From Bordetella parapertussis (GTDB taxonomy: Bacteria > Bacteroidota > Bacteroidia > Chitinophagales > Chitinophagaceae), in contig CALQJX020000010.1 of the NCBI GenBank assembly GCA_943331005.2, positions 62,001 to 126,000 of the forward strand: 64,000 bases of DNA. The letters are read 5' to 3'. Below are positions 44,480-53,143 of the stretch, in pieces (within the stretch, counting starts at the first letter, position 1; each line of letters opens with the position of its first letter). The notes beneath the pieces are model-generated. The model did not search any database. It was not told the DNA's origin and saw only the letters and a program-made list of their open reading frames with translations. Made by a program: the position numbers and the translations under genes.

Positions 44480-46426
44480 ATGACCAGACGTATACTCATG
44501 GCCACCGCCACCCTGTTACTTTTTGTATTGGCAGCACAGGCCGGTGGCGGCAACTATTGTGCCGACCGCAAAAAGAAGGCTTCCCGCATGCAGGCAAAGA
44601 CCACCACTGCCGATCCGGGTGAAGGTGATTATGATGTCAAATACCTCCGTTTCGATCTGCATGTTTCAGATACGTCCATATACATAGAGCCGTCTGTGCT
44701 CACCACTACGGCGCAGGTCATTGCGTCTTCTATGACCGATTATGTTTTTGAGCTGGGCAGCACCATGGTCGTAGACTCTGCCAAAGTAAACGGAACTACC
44801 TTGCCGGTTACCGGTGCGGGTCCTGTACGTCGCATTACACTACCTGCGGCACTTGCCACAGGGGCCATGTTCACGGCCAAAATATACTACCACGGCATGC
44901 CCCCTTCGGGTGTTGGCTTTTTCAATGGGGTCACACATGCTGTATCTACAGGTGGTACACACATGGTCTATACAGTCAGCGATCCATGGGTGGCCCTCAA
45001 CTGGTGGCCCTGCAAGCAGTCTGTCAACGATCAGGCCGACTCTGTAGATATGTTCGTGACCGTACCGCAGAATGTTGTAGATGGCAGCAACGGCAAGTTG
45101 GTAAACGTAGACATGACCTCTACGCCCGGCTACTGGACCTACCACTGGAAGACCAACTACGCTATAGATTACTACCTCATTTCTATTGCTGTGGCGAAGT
45201 ATGCCGAATACAAGTCTTTCATGCACTTTACCGGCAGCCCCGATACTATGCTGGTGCAGAATTTCTTTATGGATACTGCCACCTTCAATCCGCTCTTCAA
45301 GGCCAACTTCGATAGTGTGGCACAGATGATAGATCACTTCTCTTCGCTTTTTGGCAGATACCCCTTCTGGAAAGAAAAATACGGTATGTGTTACACTACG
45401 CTTACAGGCGGCATGGAGCACCAGACCATGACCACCATTGGGGTTACCAATACGGCTACTATAGCGCACGAGCTCACTCACCAGTGGTTTGGCGATCATG
45501 TTACTTACCGCACCTGGGGCGATATGTGGCTCAGCGAGGGCTTTGCTACTTTTGGCGAACAGCTATATAAGCAGCAGTTCTGGGGTGCCGCCGCCGCACG
45601 CAGTCACAGGCAGTCATACAACAATGCAGCCCTTGGCTATCCCTGCGGCCGCACCTATGTTACAGATACCACTACCGATGATAGTCTGTTCACCATAAAT
45701 CAATATCAGAAGGCCGCAGCATTTATCAATACGCTGCGCTATCTGGCGCCCGAAGACAGCCTGTTCTTCAGGTTGTTGCGCCAGTATCAGACTACGTATA
45801 GTTTTGGTAATGCTTCAACCGCCGACTTCAAAGCCATTGCAGAATCTGTATACGGTTTCAATCTCGATACCTTCTTCAATCAGTGGGTATATGGTCGCGG
45901 CTATCCTATCTACAAGGCCAACTGGAACCAGATAGGCAGCACTGTTTATGTCAGACTCATGCAGTCGCAGTCCTGCCCCTCCTACACCAACCACTTCAGC
46001 ACACCGGTAGAGATACAGCTGAAAGCAGGTGCGCTTGATACCTTCATAAAAGTCTACAACAGCATAGATACACAGGTATTCTCCTTTACCTGGACACCAA
46101 CCGTAACAGGCGTGGCACTGAATACCAATGCATGGACACTGCTGAAGATGATAGGCATGACCAAAGACGTGACACTGGGTGCAGGCAACATAGAAAAGAC
46201 CAACTACCGCATACAACCCAATCCTACGAGGAACTACTGGCAGATAGATGATCTGCCACAGGAAACAGCATTGGCATTGATGGATATGGCTGGCAGAATA
46301 TTGTGGGAAGGCCGCAGCACAGGAGCCGCTACCACCATTCCCGGCGAAAAACTACCCGCCGGCAACTACCTGCTACGCCTCAGCGGTGCCGCCACCACAG
46401 AACATGTGAAACTGGCACATTGGTAA
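44480..46426 (+). CDS. M1-family metallopeptidase with type IX secretion sorting domain
   Basis: 648 residues. Signal peptide (1-21). M1 peptidase domain with HELTH (330-334), Glu353 in WLSEGFA as third zinc ligand, and the substrate-binding GGMEH (310-314), a variant of the usual GAMEN. The last about 75 residues (570-648) match the type IX sorting domain: IQPNPTRNYWQI, GRILWEGR, LPAGNYLLRL. It would therefore be exported across the outer membrane and could be surface-attached. A tandem repeat and terminator follow. Confidence 0.93.
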   Translation: MTRRILMATATLLLFVLAAQAGGGNYCADRKKKASRMQAKTTTADPGEGDYDVKYLRFDLHVSDTSIYIEPSVLTTTAQVIASSMTDYVFELGSTMVVDSAKVNGTTLPVTGAGPVRRITLPAALATGAMFTAKIYYHGMPPSGVGFFNGVTHAVSTGGTHMVYTVSDPWVALNWWPCKQSVNDQADSVDMFVTVPQNVVDGSNGKLVNVDMTSTPGYWTYHWKTNYAIDYYLISIAVAKYAEYKSFMHFTGSPDTMLVQNFFMDTATFNPLFKANFDSVAQMIDHFSSLFGRYPFWKEKYGMCYTTLTGGMEHQTMTTIGVTNTATIAHELTHQWFGDHVTYRTWGDMWLSEGFATFGEQLYKQQFWGAAAARSHRQSYNNAALGYPCGRTYVTDTTTDDSLFTINQYQKAAAFINTLRYLAPEDSLFFRLLRQYQTTYSFGNASTADFKAIAESVYGFNLDTFFNQWVYGRGYPIYKANWNQIGSTVYVRLMQSQSCPSYTNHFSTPVEIQLKAGALDTFIKVYNSIDTQVFSFTWTPTVTGVALNTNAWTLLKMIGMTKDVTLGAGNIEKTNYRIQPNPTRNYWQIDDLPQETALALMDMAGRILWEGRSTGAATTIPGEKLPAGNYLLRLSGAATTEHVKLAHW

Positions 46427-46431
46427 ATAAT

Positions 46432-46461
46432 ACCTACTCATATTTCACCTACTCATATTTC
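46432..46461 (+). repeat. Perfect 15-bp tandem duplication
   Basis: ACCTACTCATATTTC occurs twice in direct succession between the peptidase stop codon and its terminator. Untranslated; probably a replication slip. Confidence 0.9.
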
Positions 46462-46496
46462 GTCCCACACTTTTTTGAAGTGTGGGACTTTTTTTA
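46462..46496 (+). terminator. Terminator of the M1 peptidase gene
   Basis: Arms GTCCCACAC and GTGTGGGAC, loop TTTTTTGAA, then a long T run. The convergent SDR gene ends immediately after it. Confidence 0.93.
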
Positions 46497-46501
46497 TCTG
46501 C

Positions 46502-47284
46502 CTATTTCCTGTCTATATCCTGTGCTTTGCGGGTTATTTTCACAACCAGACTGCGTGGCACAAAACGAACAGAGTTGGCTACAATATAGTTGAGCAGCCC
46601 TTGTATGGCCACGGTTTTGCCTGCCATCATAGCTTTGTAGCCATATTCGGCAACGGCGCGTGCACTGGCGGGTTTGGTACGTTTGAAGAGGGGACTCTCT
46701 TCCAGTGCGGCGGCTGCCACAAAACCGGTATCTGTGGGGCCGGGGCAAAGGGTCGTTACCGTTACACCCTTCTCGCGCACCTCATTGTCTATAGCTTCAG
46801 AAAAGCTCAGTACATAGGCCTTGGTAGCAAAGTATACCGCCATGGTAGGGCCCGACTGGAATGCAGCCGTAGATGCAACATTCATGATGCGGCCACTGCC
46901 ACGCTGCACCATGTCTTTGAGGTATAGCTTAGTAAACAAAGTAAGTGTAGTGATATTTAGGTCTATCATACGGCGTTCCTTGTCCCAGTCTGTTTCTATG
47001 AACAGCCCAAAGTCGCCGAACCCGGCATTGTTGATGAGGTAGTCTATTACTATACCTTGCTGGAGGGTGGCCTCATAGACCTCCTTTGCAGCGTCAGGTG
47101 CAGACAGGTCGCGAGCTAGGGTCAGCACCTTTATGCCAAACTGTTTCTCCAGTTCGGCTTTCAGTTCCAGTAGCTTGTCAGCACTGCGCGCCACCAGTAC
47201 CAGATTGTCTCCCTTGGCCGCATGTATCCTTGCCAGTTCCAGCCCAATGCCGTTTGATGCGCCTGTAATAAGTGCTGTTGCCAT
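46502..47284 (-). CDS. Short-chain dehydrogenase/reductase
   Basis: NAD(P)-dependent oxidoreductase, 260 residues. Cofactor-binding TGASNGIG (7-14), NNAG, Ser in NVASTAAF, and the catalytic YxxxK in VYFATKAY. CPGPTDTGF follows. The ATG at 47284 is used: the longer frame (to 47350) would contain the promoter box. The sequence resembles the DltE/YqjQ group of SDRs with broad substrate ranges; the substrate is unknown. Confidence 0.92.
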   Translation of the reverse strand: MATALITGASNGIGLELARIHAAKGDNLVLVARSADKLLELKAELEKQFGIKVLTLARDLSAPDAAKEVYEATLQQGIVIDYLINNAGFGDFGLFIETDWDKERRMIDLNITTLTLFTKLYLKDMVQRGSGRIMNVASTAAFQSGPTMAVYFATKAYVLSFSEAIDNEVREKGVTVTTLCPGPTDTGFVAAAALEESPLFKRTKPASARAVAEYGYKAMMAGKTVAIQGLLNYIVANSVRFVPRSLVVKITRKAQDIDRK

Positions 47285-47304
47285 GTTTGTTGTGTGTTGA
47301 GCCG

Positions 47305-47312
47305 CAAAGGTA
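47305..47312 (-). promoter_or_regulatory. -7 promoter box of the SDR gene
   Basis: Minus strand reads TACCTTTG, 20 bases before the ATG at 47284. Confidence 0.55.
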
Positions 47313-47412
47313 TCTGTACCTGTGCATTGTGTAGGGGACAAGTTCCGCATTTTATAAAAACATTATAATATCCATGCGCAATAATAAACAGACCGGGCTG
47401 TTTAATAGTGTT

Positions 47413-47420
47413 TAGATTTG
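47413..47420 (+). promoter_or_regulatory. -7 promoter box of the DUF4153 gene
   Basis: TAGATTTG, 19 bases before the ATG at 47440. Confidence 0.55.
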
Positions 47421-47439
47421 TATATATAACACGCATTTC

Positions 47440-49242
47440 ATGAAGATCCCTTCGCTCAGCTATCTGGCGGCAAAAACAGGAACTGCATTCAGCAGGTTCT
47501 ATACACCCATGTTGTTTGCCATTGGTGGCAGTGTCATAGCCATGCAGATGGTAAATGATTCGTCGCCACAGAATATAAGGGCCTTGCTTTCGTGTGTCTT
47601 AGGCTTATCGCTATCGCTGGCATTGATGATCTATGCCGAGCGTAGAAAGAACAGCAATCTCAGGCACCTGCTTTCATTGGTATCGCTGGGGCTTACTGCG
47701 GCATACTGGTATTGGCTGGCACCGGTTGGCGGCTATAAAGAGCAGGAGCGTGTTATGACCTTTGCTGTGCTGGCAGTAGTGATGCATCTGCTGGTAGCCA
47801 TAGCGCCCTATATAGGTGTAGCCGAACGAAAGGGTTTCTGGCGCTACAATGAAATGTTGTTTGCCCGTTTTCTGTTGTCGGGCATATTCTCTGGGGTGTT
47901 GTTTGCAGGACTGGCATTGGCGTTGTTATCTGCAAATACACTTTTCGACCTCGATCTGTCCGATAATATCTATGCCTATCTGTGGGTTCTTACTGCCGGC
48001 ATCTTCAATACCTGGTTCTTTATTGCAGGTGTGCCATCAGACTATACTGCGCTTGATGAAGATCGACCCTTCCCCGTTATGCTCAAGATATTTGTGCAGT
48101 ACATACTCATTCCGCTGGTCATATTGTATCTGCTCATTCTCTACATCTACGGCATCAAGATACTCATCACCTGGCAGTTGCCACGGGGCATGGTTAGCTC
48201 GCTGATACTTGGCTATGCAGTGGCTGGTATGCTGGCACTGCTGCTGGCAGAGCCACTTTATAACAACAAGGGCACAGCATGGGTCGGCCGGTTCAGCAAA
48301 TTATTCTTCAGGGCTACGGTGCCGCTCATAGTGTTGTTATACACAGCTATCGCTACCCGTGTACTGCAGTATGGTATTACAGAAGATCGCTACTATCTCA
48401 TTTTGCTGGGTCTGTGGCTCGGCTTCATCAGCAGTTACTTCATATTATCCGGTCAGAAGAATATTAAAGTGATACCGCAATCGCTGGCTATTGTAGGCTT
48501 CTTGTCTGTGCTGGGGCCATGGAGTGCATTCAACGTATCGGTATATAGTCAGCGGCACAGGCTGGCAACTATCATGCACAGCTACAAGTTGCAGCAGGCA
48601 GGCCCCGGCAAGGCAGTGAGGATGAAGGAACGAGATGCCAATGAAGTAAATGAAGTGATAAAATATTTTGTAGAAAGGCAGTCTGTAGATGAGCTGCAAC
48701 CACTCTTTGCCGCATCACTGAAGAAGAACAGTGATAGGGTAGATGCCGGCAGGAACGCTGCTTATTACTGGCGAGATCAGAGCAATGTGCAGCAGGAACT
48801 CTATGATATGGTATGTATCTATGATCTTGCTTTGCCAGCCACCTATGAAGGACCAAAGCATGTATACGCTGCCACACAGGCGGGCTTCGATATAAGCGGC
48901 TATAGCAGGTTCTATGACAGGAGCATAGATGCCGATGCGGAAGATATAGACACGCTGATGAATGGTATAAAAGCAGAGTTGCGGCAGACAGATACCAGCT
49001 CAGATATTTGTTTTGTGAAGGGAGATAGTGTATTGGAGCGCATATCGCTGGTGCCATTGGTGAAACTCATTAGGGCAGAGAACCCTGAGTATGAATTTCC
49101 GGCAGAAAAGATGACAGTTACCGGTACAGGTCCGCGCTCGCCCAAAGTGTTGATACGCAATATAGATATCAATGCAGCAAATGACTCCAACAATGGCAGG
49201 CACATGGTGCTGAATATAGAAGCCTGGATACTGGTGAAGTGA
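47440..49242 (+). CDS. DUF4153 membrane protein
   Basis: 600 residues. The N-terminal 390 residues hold about ten to twelve hydrophobic segments with the pattern of DUF4153 (LLSGIFSGVLFAGLALALLSANTLFDLDL, WVLTAGIFNTWFFIAGVPSDYTALDEDRPFP, LKIFVQYILIPLVILYLLILYIYGIKI). The rest (about 395-600) is soluble. The family is widespread in Bacteroidota and its role is unknown. Own promoter and strong terminator. Confidence 0.88.
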   Translation: MKIPSLSYLAAKTGTAFSRFYTPMLFAIGGSVIAMQMVNDSSPQNIRALLSCVLGLSLSLALMIYAERRKNSNLRHLLSLVSLGLTAAYWYWLAPVGGYKEQERVMTFAVLAVVMHLLVAIAPYIGVAERKGFWRYNEMLFARFLLSGIFSGVLFAGLALALLSANTLFDLDLSDNIYAYLWVLTAGIFNTWFFIAGVPSDYTALDEDRPFPVMLKIFVQYILIPLVILYLLILYIYGIKILITWQLPRGMVSSLILGYAVAGMLALLLAEPLYNNKGTAWVGRFSKLFFRATVPLIVLLYTAIATRVLQYGITEDRYYLILLGLWLGFISSYFILSGQKNIKVIPQSLAIVGFLSVLGPWSAFNVSVYSQRHRLATIMHSYKLQQAGPGKAVRMKERDANEVNEVIKYFVERQSVDELQPLFAASLKKNSDRVDAGRNAAYYWRDQSNVQQELYDMVCIYDLALPATYEGPKHVYAATQAGFDISGYSRFYDRSIDADAEDIDTLMNGIKAELRQTDTSSDICFVKGDSVLERISLVPLVKLIRAENPEYEFPAEKMTVTGTGPRSPKVLIRNIDINAANDSNNGRHMVLNIEAWILVK

Positions 49243-49257
49243 TATTCTACATTTTAT

Positions 49258-49301
49258 AAAAAGCGAAGCGGCTGCAATCCTGCAGCCGCTTCGCTTTTTA
49301 T
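49258..49301. terminator. Bidirectional terminator between DUF4153 and phnA/yjdM
   Basis: Arms AAAAGCGAAGCGGCTGCA and TGCAGCCGCTTCGCTTTT, about 18-bp perfect stem with loop ATCC; A and T runs on the two sides make it usable by both strands. Confidence 0.93.
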
Positions 49302-49319
49302 ATTCTTTAATGCAATGAT

Positions 49320-49904
49320 CTATGCACCTTGCTTTCTTACATACTTGGTCAATATCACTATGGTCTGACCTTCTATCTTGCCTTCTATCTGTTCCGTATT
49401 GTCTTCTACCAGACGAATGTTCTTTACTACAGTTCCCATCTTGGCATTGAGCTGTGTGCCCTTTACGTCCAGAGATCGGGTCAGTACTATGGTGTCGCCG
49501 GTATGCAGTACTGCGCCATTGCTGTCTTTGTGCAGGTCCACAGATCCGTCGTTGTCATGGTCGCCGGTAGCCTTTGCCCACTCCAGTTTTTCATCATCCA
49601 GATACATCATATCCAGACTTTCCATAGCCCAGCTTTCGCTGCGCAGACGGTTCAGCATGCGCCAGGTCACTACCTGCACACCCGGCACTTCGCTCCACAT
49701 AGATGTCGTGAGGCAGCTCCAGTGCTTGCCGTCCAGTTCTTCTTTTTTATCTATCTGGGCAATACATTTGCTGCAGAGGAGTATACAATTGTCGGCCGTA
49801 TTCCCCGACTGCGGCAGCACCTCATAGAGTTTCAGGTCGCTTTCCGACTGGCATAATTCACATTTGTTGTCGCTTCTTTGCTGCAGTTGTTCTTCCAGTT
49901 TCAT
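49320..49904 (-). CDS. PhnA/YjdM-family zinc-ribbon protein
   Basis: 194 residues. N-terminal zinc ribbon with Cys15, Cys18, Cys44 and Cys47, then a middle helical part and the C-terminal YjdM domain (about 128-192, DSNGAVLHTGDTIVLTRSLDVKGT). Despite the PhnA name there is no proven link to phosphonate breakdown, and no phn genes are nearby. Longer than the ~110-residue E. coli YjdM because of a middle segment of about 70 residues. Confidence 0.9.
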   Translation of the reverse strand: MKLEEQLQQRSDNKCELCQSESDLKLYEVLPQSGNTADNCILLCSKCIAQIDKKEELDGKHWSCLTTSMWSEVPGVQVVTWRMLNRLRSESWAMESLDMMYLDDEKLEWAKATGDHDNDGSVDLHKDSNGAVLHTGDTIVLTRSLDVKGTQLNAKMGTVVKNIRLVEDNTEQIEGKIEGQTIVILTKYVRKQGA

Positions 49905-49988
49905 AAAATTTCAGATAAGGGCGCAAAGGTAATATTTTAACTGCAGCCTGCATATGACCACGGTTTGCAGGCTTTCGGCAATTATTTA

Positions 49989-50969
49989 TTATGCCACCAA
50001 TGGTTCTTTTCTGTACTTATTCCTGTACGCTATCGGTGTCAGTCCGGTTATTTTTTTAAAGATCGTTCTGAATGCTTTTGTGTCTGTATAGCCAACATCA
50101 TACATCACTTCATTTATGTTCTTTATGTTCTGCTCAAAGCTGCGTTTGGCAGCTTCTATCTTCACTCTTTGTATGTAGGTGATCGCAGTGTTGCCGGTGG
50201 CTTTCAGGAACCTGCGCTCAAAACTTCGTCGCCCCATGGCACACATTTCTGCCAGCTGGTCCACCGTCAGTTTCTCGGTACAATTGGCTTCTATAAACTC
50301 CTGTATGCTCTTTATTGCTTCATCCTTGTGTTCCTTCTGCCCCTGAAACATCATGAACGATGCCTGGCTCTGCCTGTCTATATCCACCGCAAAATACTTG
50401 GAAGCAAGTATGGCCGTATCGCGGTCGGTATACTTCTCTACCAGATAAAGCAACAGGTTCCAGTAAGAGTTGGCTCCGCCGCTCGAGTACAGTCCCTGTT
50501 CTTCTGTAATAATACTGCCATCCACCAGCTCCACCTGCGGAAACATAGTGCGGAACTCATTCGCAGAATTCCAGTGGGTGCTGCACTTCTTGCCATCCAG
50601 TAGTCCGGTAGCAGCCAGCAGAAAAGCGCCAATGCACAGCGATGCCACTTCAGATCCGTCCTTGTAGCGATCCGCTATCCAGGGCAGTAGTTCTTTATTC
50701 AGTGCTATAGCCCTGTCTGCAGGGCCGCTTATTGCGGGTATGAAGATGAGATCGGCCCTGGTCATCTCGTGCAGCAGCAGATCGGTATGTACCGAGAAGA
50801 GACTGTTATCCAGCTTCACTTCTTTTTTGGTGCCCACCAGTTTCACATCAAACAGGGGCTCCCTGCCTGAGGCCTGCAGGAACTGGTTCACAGCCCTGAA
50901 CATATAGTTGGGGTCGGCAACGGCTTCTATTACGGCTGTTTCGGGTACCAGTATGGCTATCGTTTTCAT
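49989..50969 (-). CDS. GlxA-type AraC-family transcriptional regulator
   Basis: 326 residues. N-terminal DJ-1/PfpI-like domain (about 1-190, with the conserved CIGAFLLAATGLLDG segment), C-terminal AraC double helix-turn-helix (about 225-320, LTVDQLAEMCAMGRRSFERRFLKATG and DVGYTDTKAFRTIFKKITGLTP). The ATG at 50969 is chosen because MKTIAILV is the first strand of the DJ-1 fold. Such regulators respond to small metabolites; no obvious target gene lies beside it, apart from the divergent VOC gene. Confidence 0.91.
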   Translation of the reverse strand: MKTIAILVPETAVIEAVADPNYMFRAVNQFLQASGREPLFDVKLVGTKKEVKLDNSLFSVHTDLLLHEMTRADLIFIPAISGPADRAIALNKELLPWIADRYKDGSEVASLCIGAFLLAATGLLDGKKCSTHWNSANEFRTMFPQVELVDGSIITEEQGLYSSGGANSYWNLLLYLVEKYTDRDTAILASKYFAVDIDRQSQASFMMFQGQKEHKDEAIKSIQEFIEANCTEKLTVDQLAEMCAMGRRSFERRFLKATGNTAITYIQRVKIEAAKRSFEQNIKNINEVMYDVGYTDTKAFRTIFKKITGLTPIAYRNKYRKEPLVA

Positions 50970-51115
50970 GATATGCATATTTAGGAACCGTAAAGATAAG
51001 CACCGTGCCTGTCGCAATCAACCCGCACTATTGTCGTTTTTGCACAGCATCTTTCCGGCCGCGGTGCTGCAATTTTGCCTGTTTATTTTTTACCGGTATT
51101 TCAATAACCCGATTT

Positions 51116-51544
51116 ATGATGCAGATACGATCCTACCTTACTTTCAATGGCAATTGCCGTGCGGCTATGGAATTCTATCGTTCATGCCTGGGTGGCACAC
51201 TTGAGCTGCAGACAATTGGTGAATCGCCGTTGGCCGGTACAATGCCACAGGAAATGAAAGACTGCATCCTGCACAGCACCCTCACCAGCGGCAGTATGGT
51301 GCTGCTGGCGTCAGACATGGTGGGTGCGCCGGGCCTCATAAGGGGCAATGCGGTATCGTTGATGCTCGATTGCAGCAGCGAAGAGGAGATACGCCAATGT
51401 TATGCCCGTCTGGCCGAGGGCGGCGAAGCCACTCATGTTTTAGAGCATTCTTTCTGGGGTGCGCTCTTCGGCGATCTTACCGACAGGTATGGCAATCACT
51501 GGCTGATCCATTTCGATAAGAATCGCCAAACCTCCGCTGACTAG
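51116..51544 (+). CDS. VOC-superfamily (PhnB/glyoxalase-like) protein
   Basis: 142 residues, VOC fold: YLTFNGNCRAAMEFYRSCLGGTLE at the start and FGDLTDRYGNHWLIHF at the end, as in PhnB-like proteins. The upstream frame from 51005 is non-coding, so the ATG at 51116 (or 51119) is used. Function unknown; possibly resistance- or metabolism-related. Divergent from the GlxA regulator, with 146 bases between, and overlapping the pepE-like gene by 4 bases at its 3' end. Confidence 0.87.
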   Translation: MMQIRSYLTFNGNCRAAMEFYRSCLGGTLELQTIGESPLAGTMPQEMKDCILHSTLTSGSMVLLASDMVGAPGLIRGNAVSLMLDCSSEEEIRQCYARLAEGGEATHVLEHSFWGALFGDLTDRYGNHWLIHFDKNRQTSAD

Positions 51545-52284
51545 CGGCCTGCTGCTATCTCTGCAAGGGTGAACTCTTTTTCCGTAGGTGCCTCAAATGC
51601 GGGCTTGCCCTGCAGAAACACGCGTGCACCCGGCTTGCCGCCAATGTACATGCGGCCTGTTGTGGCACAGTCTGTTTGTATCAGTATATAAGAACCCTCA
51701 CGCAGCCCGAAGACAGGTGTGTCGTTCTCCTGGTGGAATTCGGCAATACGCTGCTCGCGGGTCTCGCCCATATGGCTGCTCGCCGGGTCCGGGTCCAGGT
51801 AGTGCGGGTTTATCTGGTAGTGGAAAAGATTCAGTGCTTCAAACCCGCCTTGTGGGTACATAATAGGCATATCATTGGTGGTGCGTATAGACAGGGTTGC
51901 CATATTGGTACCTGCACTAGATCCCATATAGGCCATCTTGCCGCTCAGTACTGCTTCGCGTATGCGGCTCAGCAGCCCCTGCTGCTGCAACTCATGCAGC
52001 AGGCGAAAGGTATTGCCACCACCTATAAAGATCACCTCATGGTCGGTAAACATGCTTTCTTCCGAAACTGTATGTATACCTCTCACCGCTATGCCCAGTG
52101 TGGCGAAGAATGCCTGCACCTTGGCGGTATAGCTGTCCCACTCTGTGCGGCCTGCCGCATATGGCACAAACAGGATAGGGGTTGTTAGTCCCTGCAGAAA
52201 CGCCTGTATGTCGCTTTTGTTGTATTCCAGAAAGCCATGCCCGTGCACAGAGGAGCTCGAAAGGAGGAAGATTGCCTTTTTCAT
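51541..52284 (-). CDS. Peptidase E-like (S51) alpha-aspartyl dipeptidase
   Basis: 247 residues from the ATG at 52284. Catalytic Ser123 within GSSAGTN; GGGNTFRLLHEL (88-98) and AYMGSSAG are shared with PepE; it splits Asp-X dipeptides in the cytoplasm. The 3' end overlaps the convergent VOC gene by 4 bases. Minus-strand CAACTTTG, one base off the -7 consensus, lies six bases before the ATG. Confidence 0.87.
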   Translation of the reverse strand: MKKAIFLLSSSSVHGHGFLEYNKSDIQAFLQGLTTPILFVPYAAGRTEWDSYTAKVQAFFATLGIAVRGIHTVSEESMFTDHEVIFIGGGNTFRLLHELQQQGLLSRIREAVLSGKMAYMGSSAGTNMATLSIRTTNDMPIMYPQGGFEALNLFHYQINPHYLDPDPASSHMGETREQRIAEFHQENDTPVFGLREGSYILIQTDCATTGRMYIGGKPGARVFLQGKPAFEAPTEKEFTLAEIAAGR

Positions 52285-52482
52285 AGGCTGCAAAGTTGGG
52301 CTTTTTATACGGAACTTCAGAGGGTCTGTTCTTTTCCGTATTGCGGAATCTTGTTTCTGTTTTGGAACGAAAGTTATTTATATCATTTCATAAATTATTT
52401 ATAATCAATGTTTTTCATTCTGGTATCAGAATTGATTGCTGGTAGGAGTAACGTATTCAGCAAAAAATAAAAATTTCATATC

Positions 52483-52998
52483 ATGCATTATACCGCTATA
52501 CACGGCAGAGGTGCCCGCATCGAACTCATGAACGAGCGCAAAGAGCCTATTGGCAGTGTCAGTTACGCGGGTAAGTTACCCGGTAATGCGCAGATCCGTA
52601 TGCAGAACAGCGATACATTCAATGCCATGGCGGTTGCGCCCAATGGTGCAGCAGCAGGTATCACCCGCAACGGCAGCACTTTTGCAGTGGTGCAGTGTGG
52701 CCATGAGCAGTCAATGTCGTTCATGTTACATACGGGCAAGCGGTTTTTCATGAACAGGAAGCGCAAATGGGAGCCTTCCTATACTATAGTAGACGAGGCG
52801 CAGAATGAAGTGGCTAGTGTTCGCAGCCGTTTTCACTGGCAGAGCCTCAGCTTCGATTATGAGATAGATGTGCGCCGCAAGGTGCTCGACAAAGAAACAA
52901 GCGCAGCATTCCCCTTCCTGCTGGTATATTGCACACAGCATGCCCGCACACGTAGAACGCCGTTGGCGTTGGGCAAAATTGCAGCCAGTTTCCTATAA
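52483..52998 (+). CDS. Protein of unknown function, possibly LURP-one/Tubby-like
   Basis: 171 residues, no signal peptide. Strand-rich pattern ending in a basic tail. RKRKWEPSYTIVDEAQNEVASVRSRFHWQSLSFDYEIDV recalls the LURP-one/Tubby C-terminal fold, in which a barrel surrounds a hydrophobic helix, but no diagnostic motif was confirmed. Own terminator. 198 AT-rich bases separate it from pepE. Confidence 0.6.
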   Translation: MHYTAIHGRGARIELMNERKEPIGSVSYAGKLPGNAQIRMQNSDTFNAMAVAPNGAAAGITRNGSTFAVVQCGHEQSMSFMLHTGKRFFMNRKRKWEPSYTIVDEAQNEVASVRSRFHWQSLSFDYEIDVRRKVLDKETSAAFPFLLVYCTQHARTRRTPLALGKIAASFL

Positions 52999-53020
52999 TA
53001 GTAAACAACTTTTTATAGAG

Positions 53021-53050
53021 TGCCGGGGCTATAGTCCCGGCATTTTTTTG
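53021..53050 (+). terminator. Terminator of the 52483 gene
   Basis: Arms TGCCGGG and CCCGGCA with an 8-base loop, then seven T. Confidence 0.85.
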
Positions 53051-53113
53051 TTCGGCGGGTTCGGTTTATCGCATATACCTCAATCTTTATTCGATGCATT
53101 TCAGCAATCCCCT

Positions 53114-53121
53114 TACCTTTG
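53114..53121 (+). promoter_or_regulatory. -7 promoter box of ychF
   Basis: TACCTTTG matches TAnnTTTG, 22 bases before the ATG at 53144. Confidence 0.55.
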
Positions 53122-53143
53122 CGCAAATTTTCAAAAAAGTAAA

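Noticed and set aside
52868..53143. N-terminal extension of ychF
   Set aside because: The extra 92 codons overlap the end of the 52483 gene, its terminator and the ychF promoter box.
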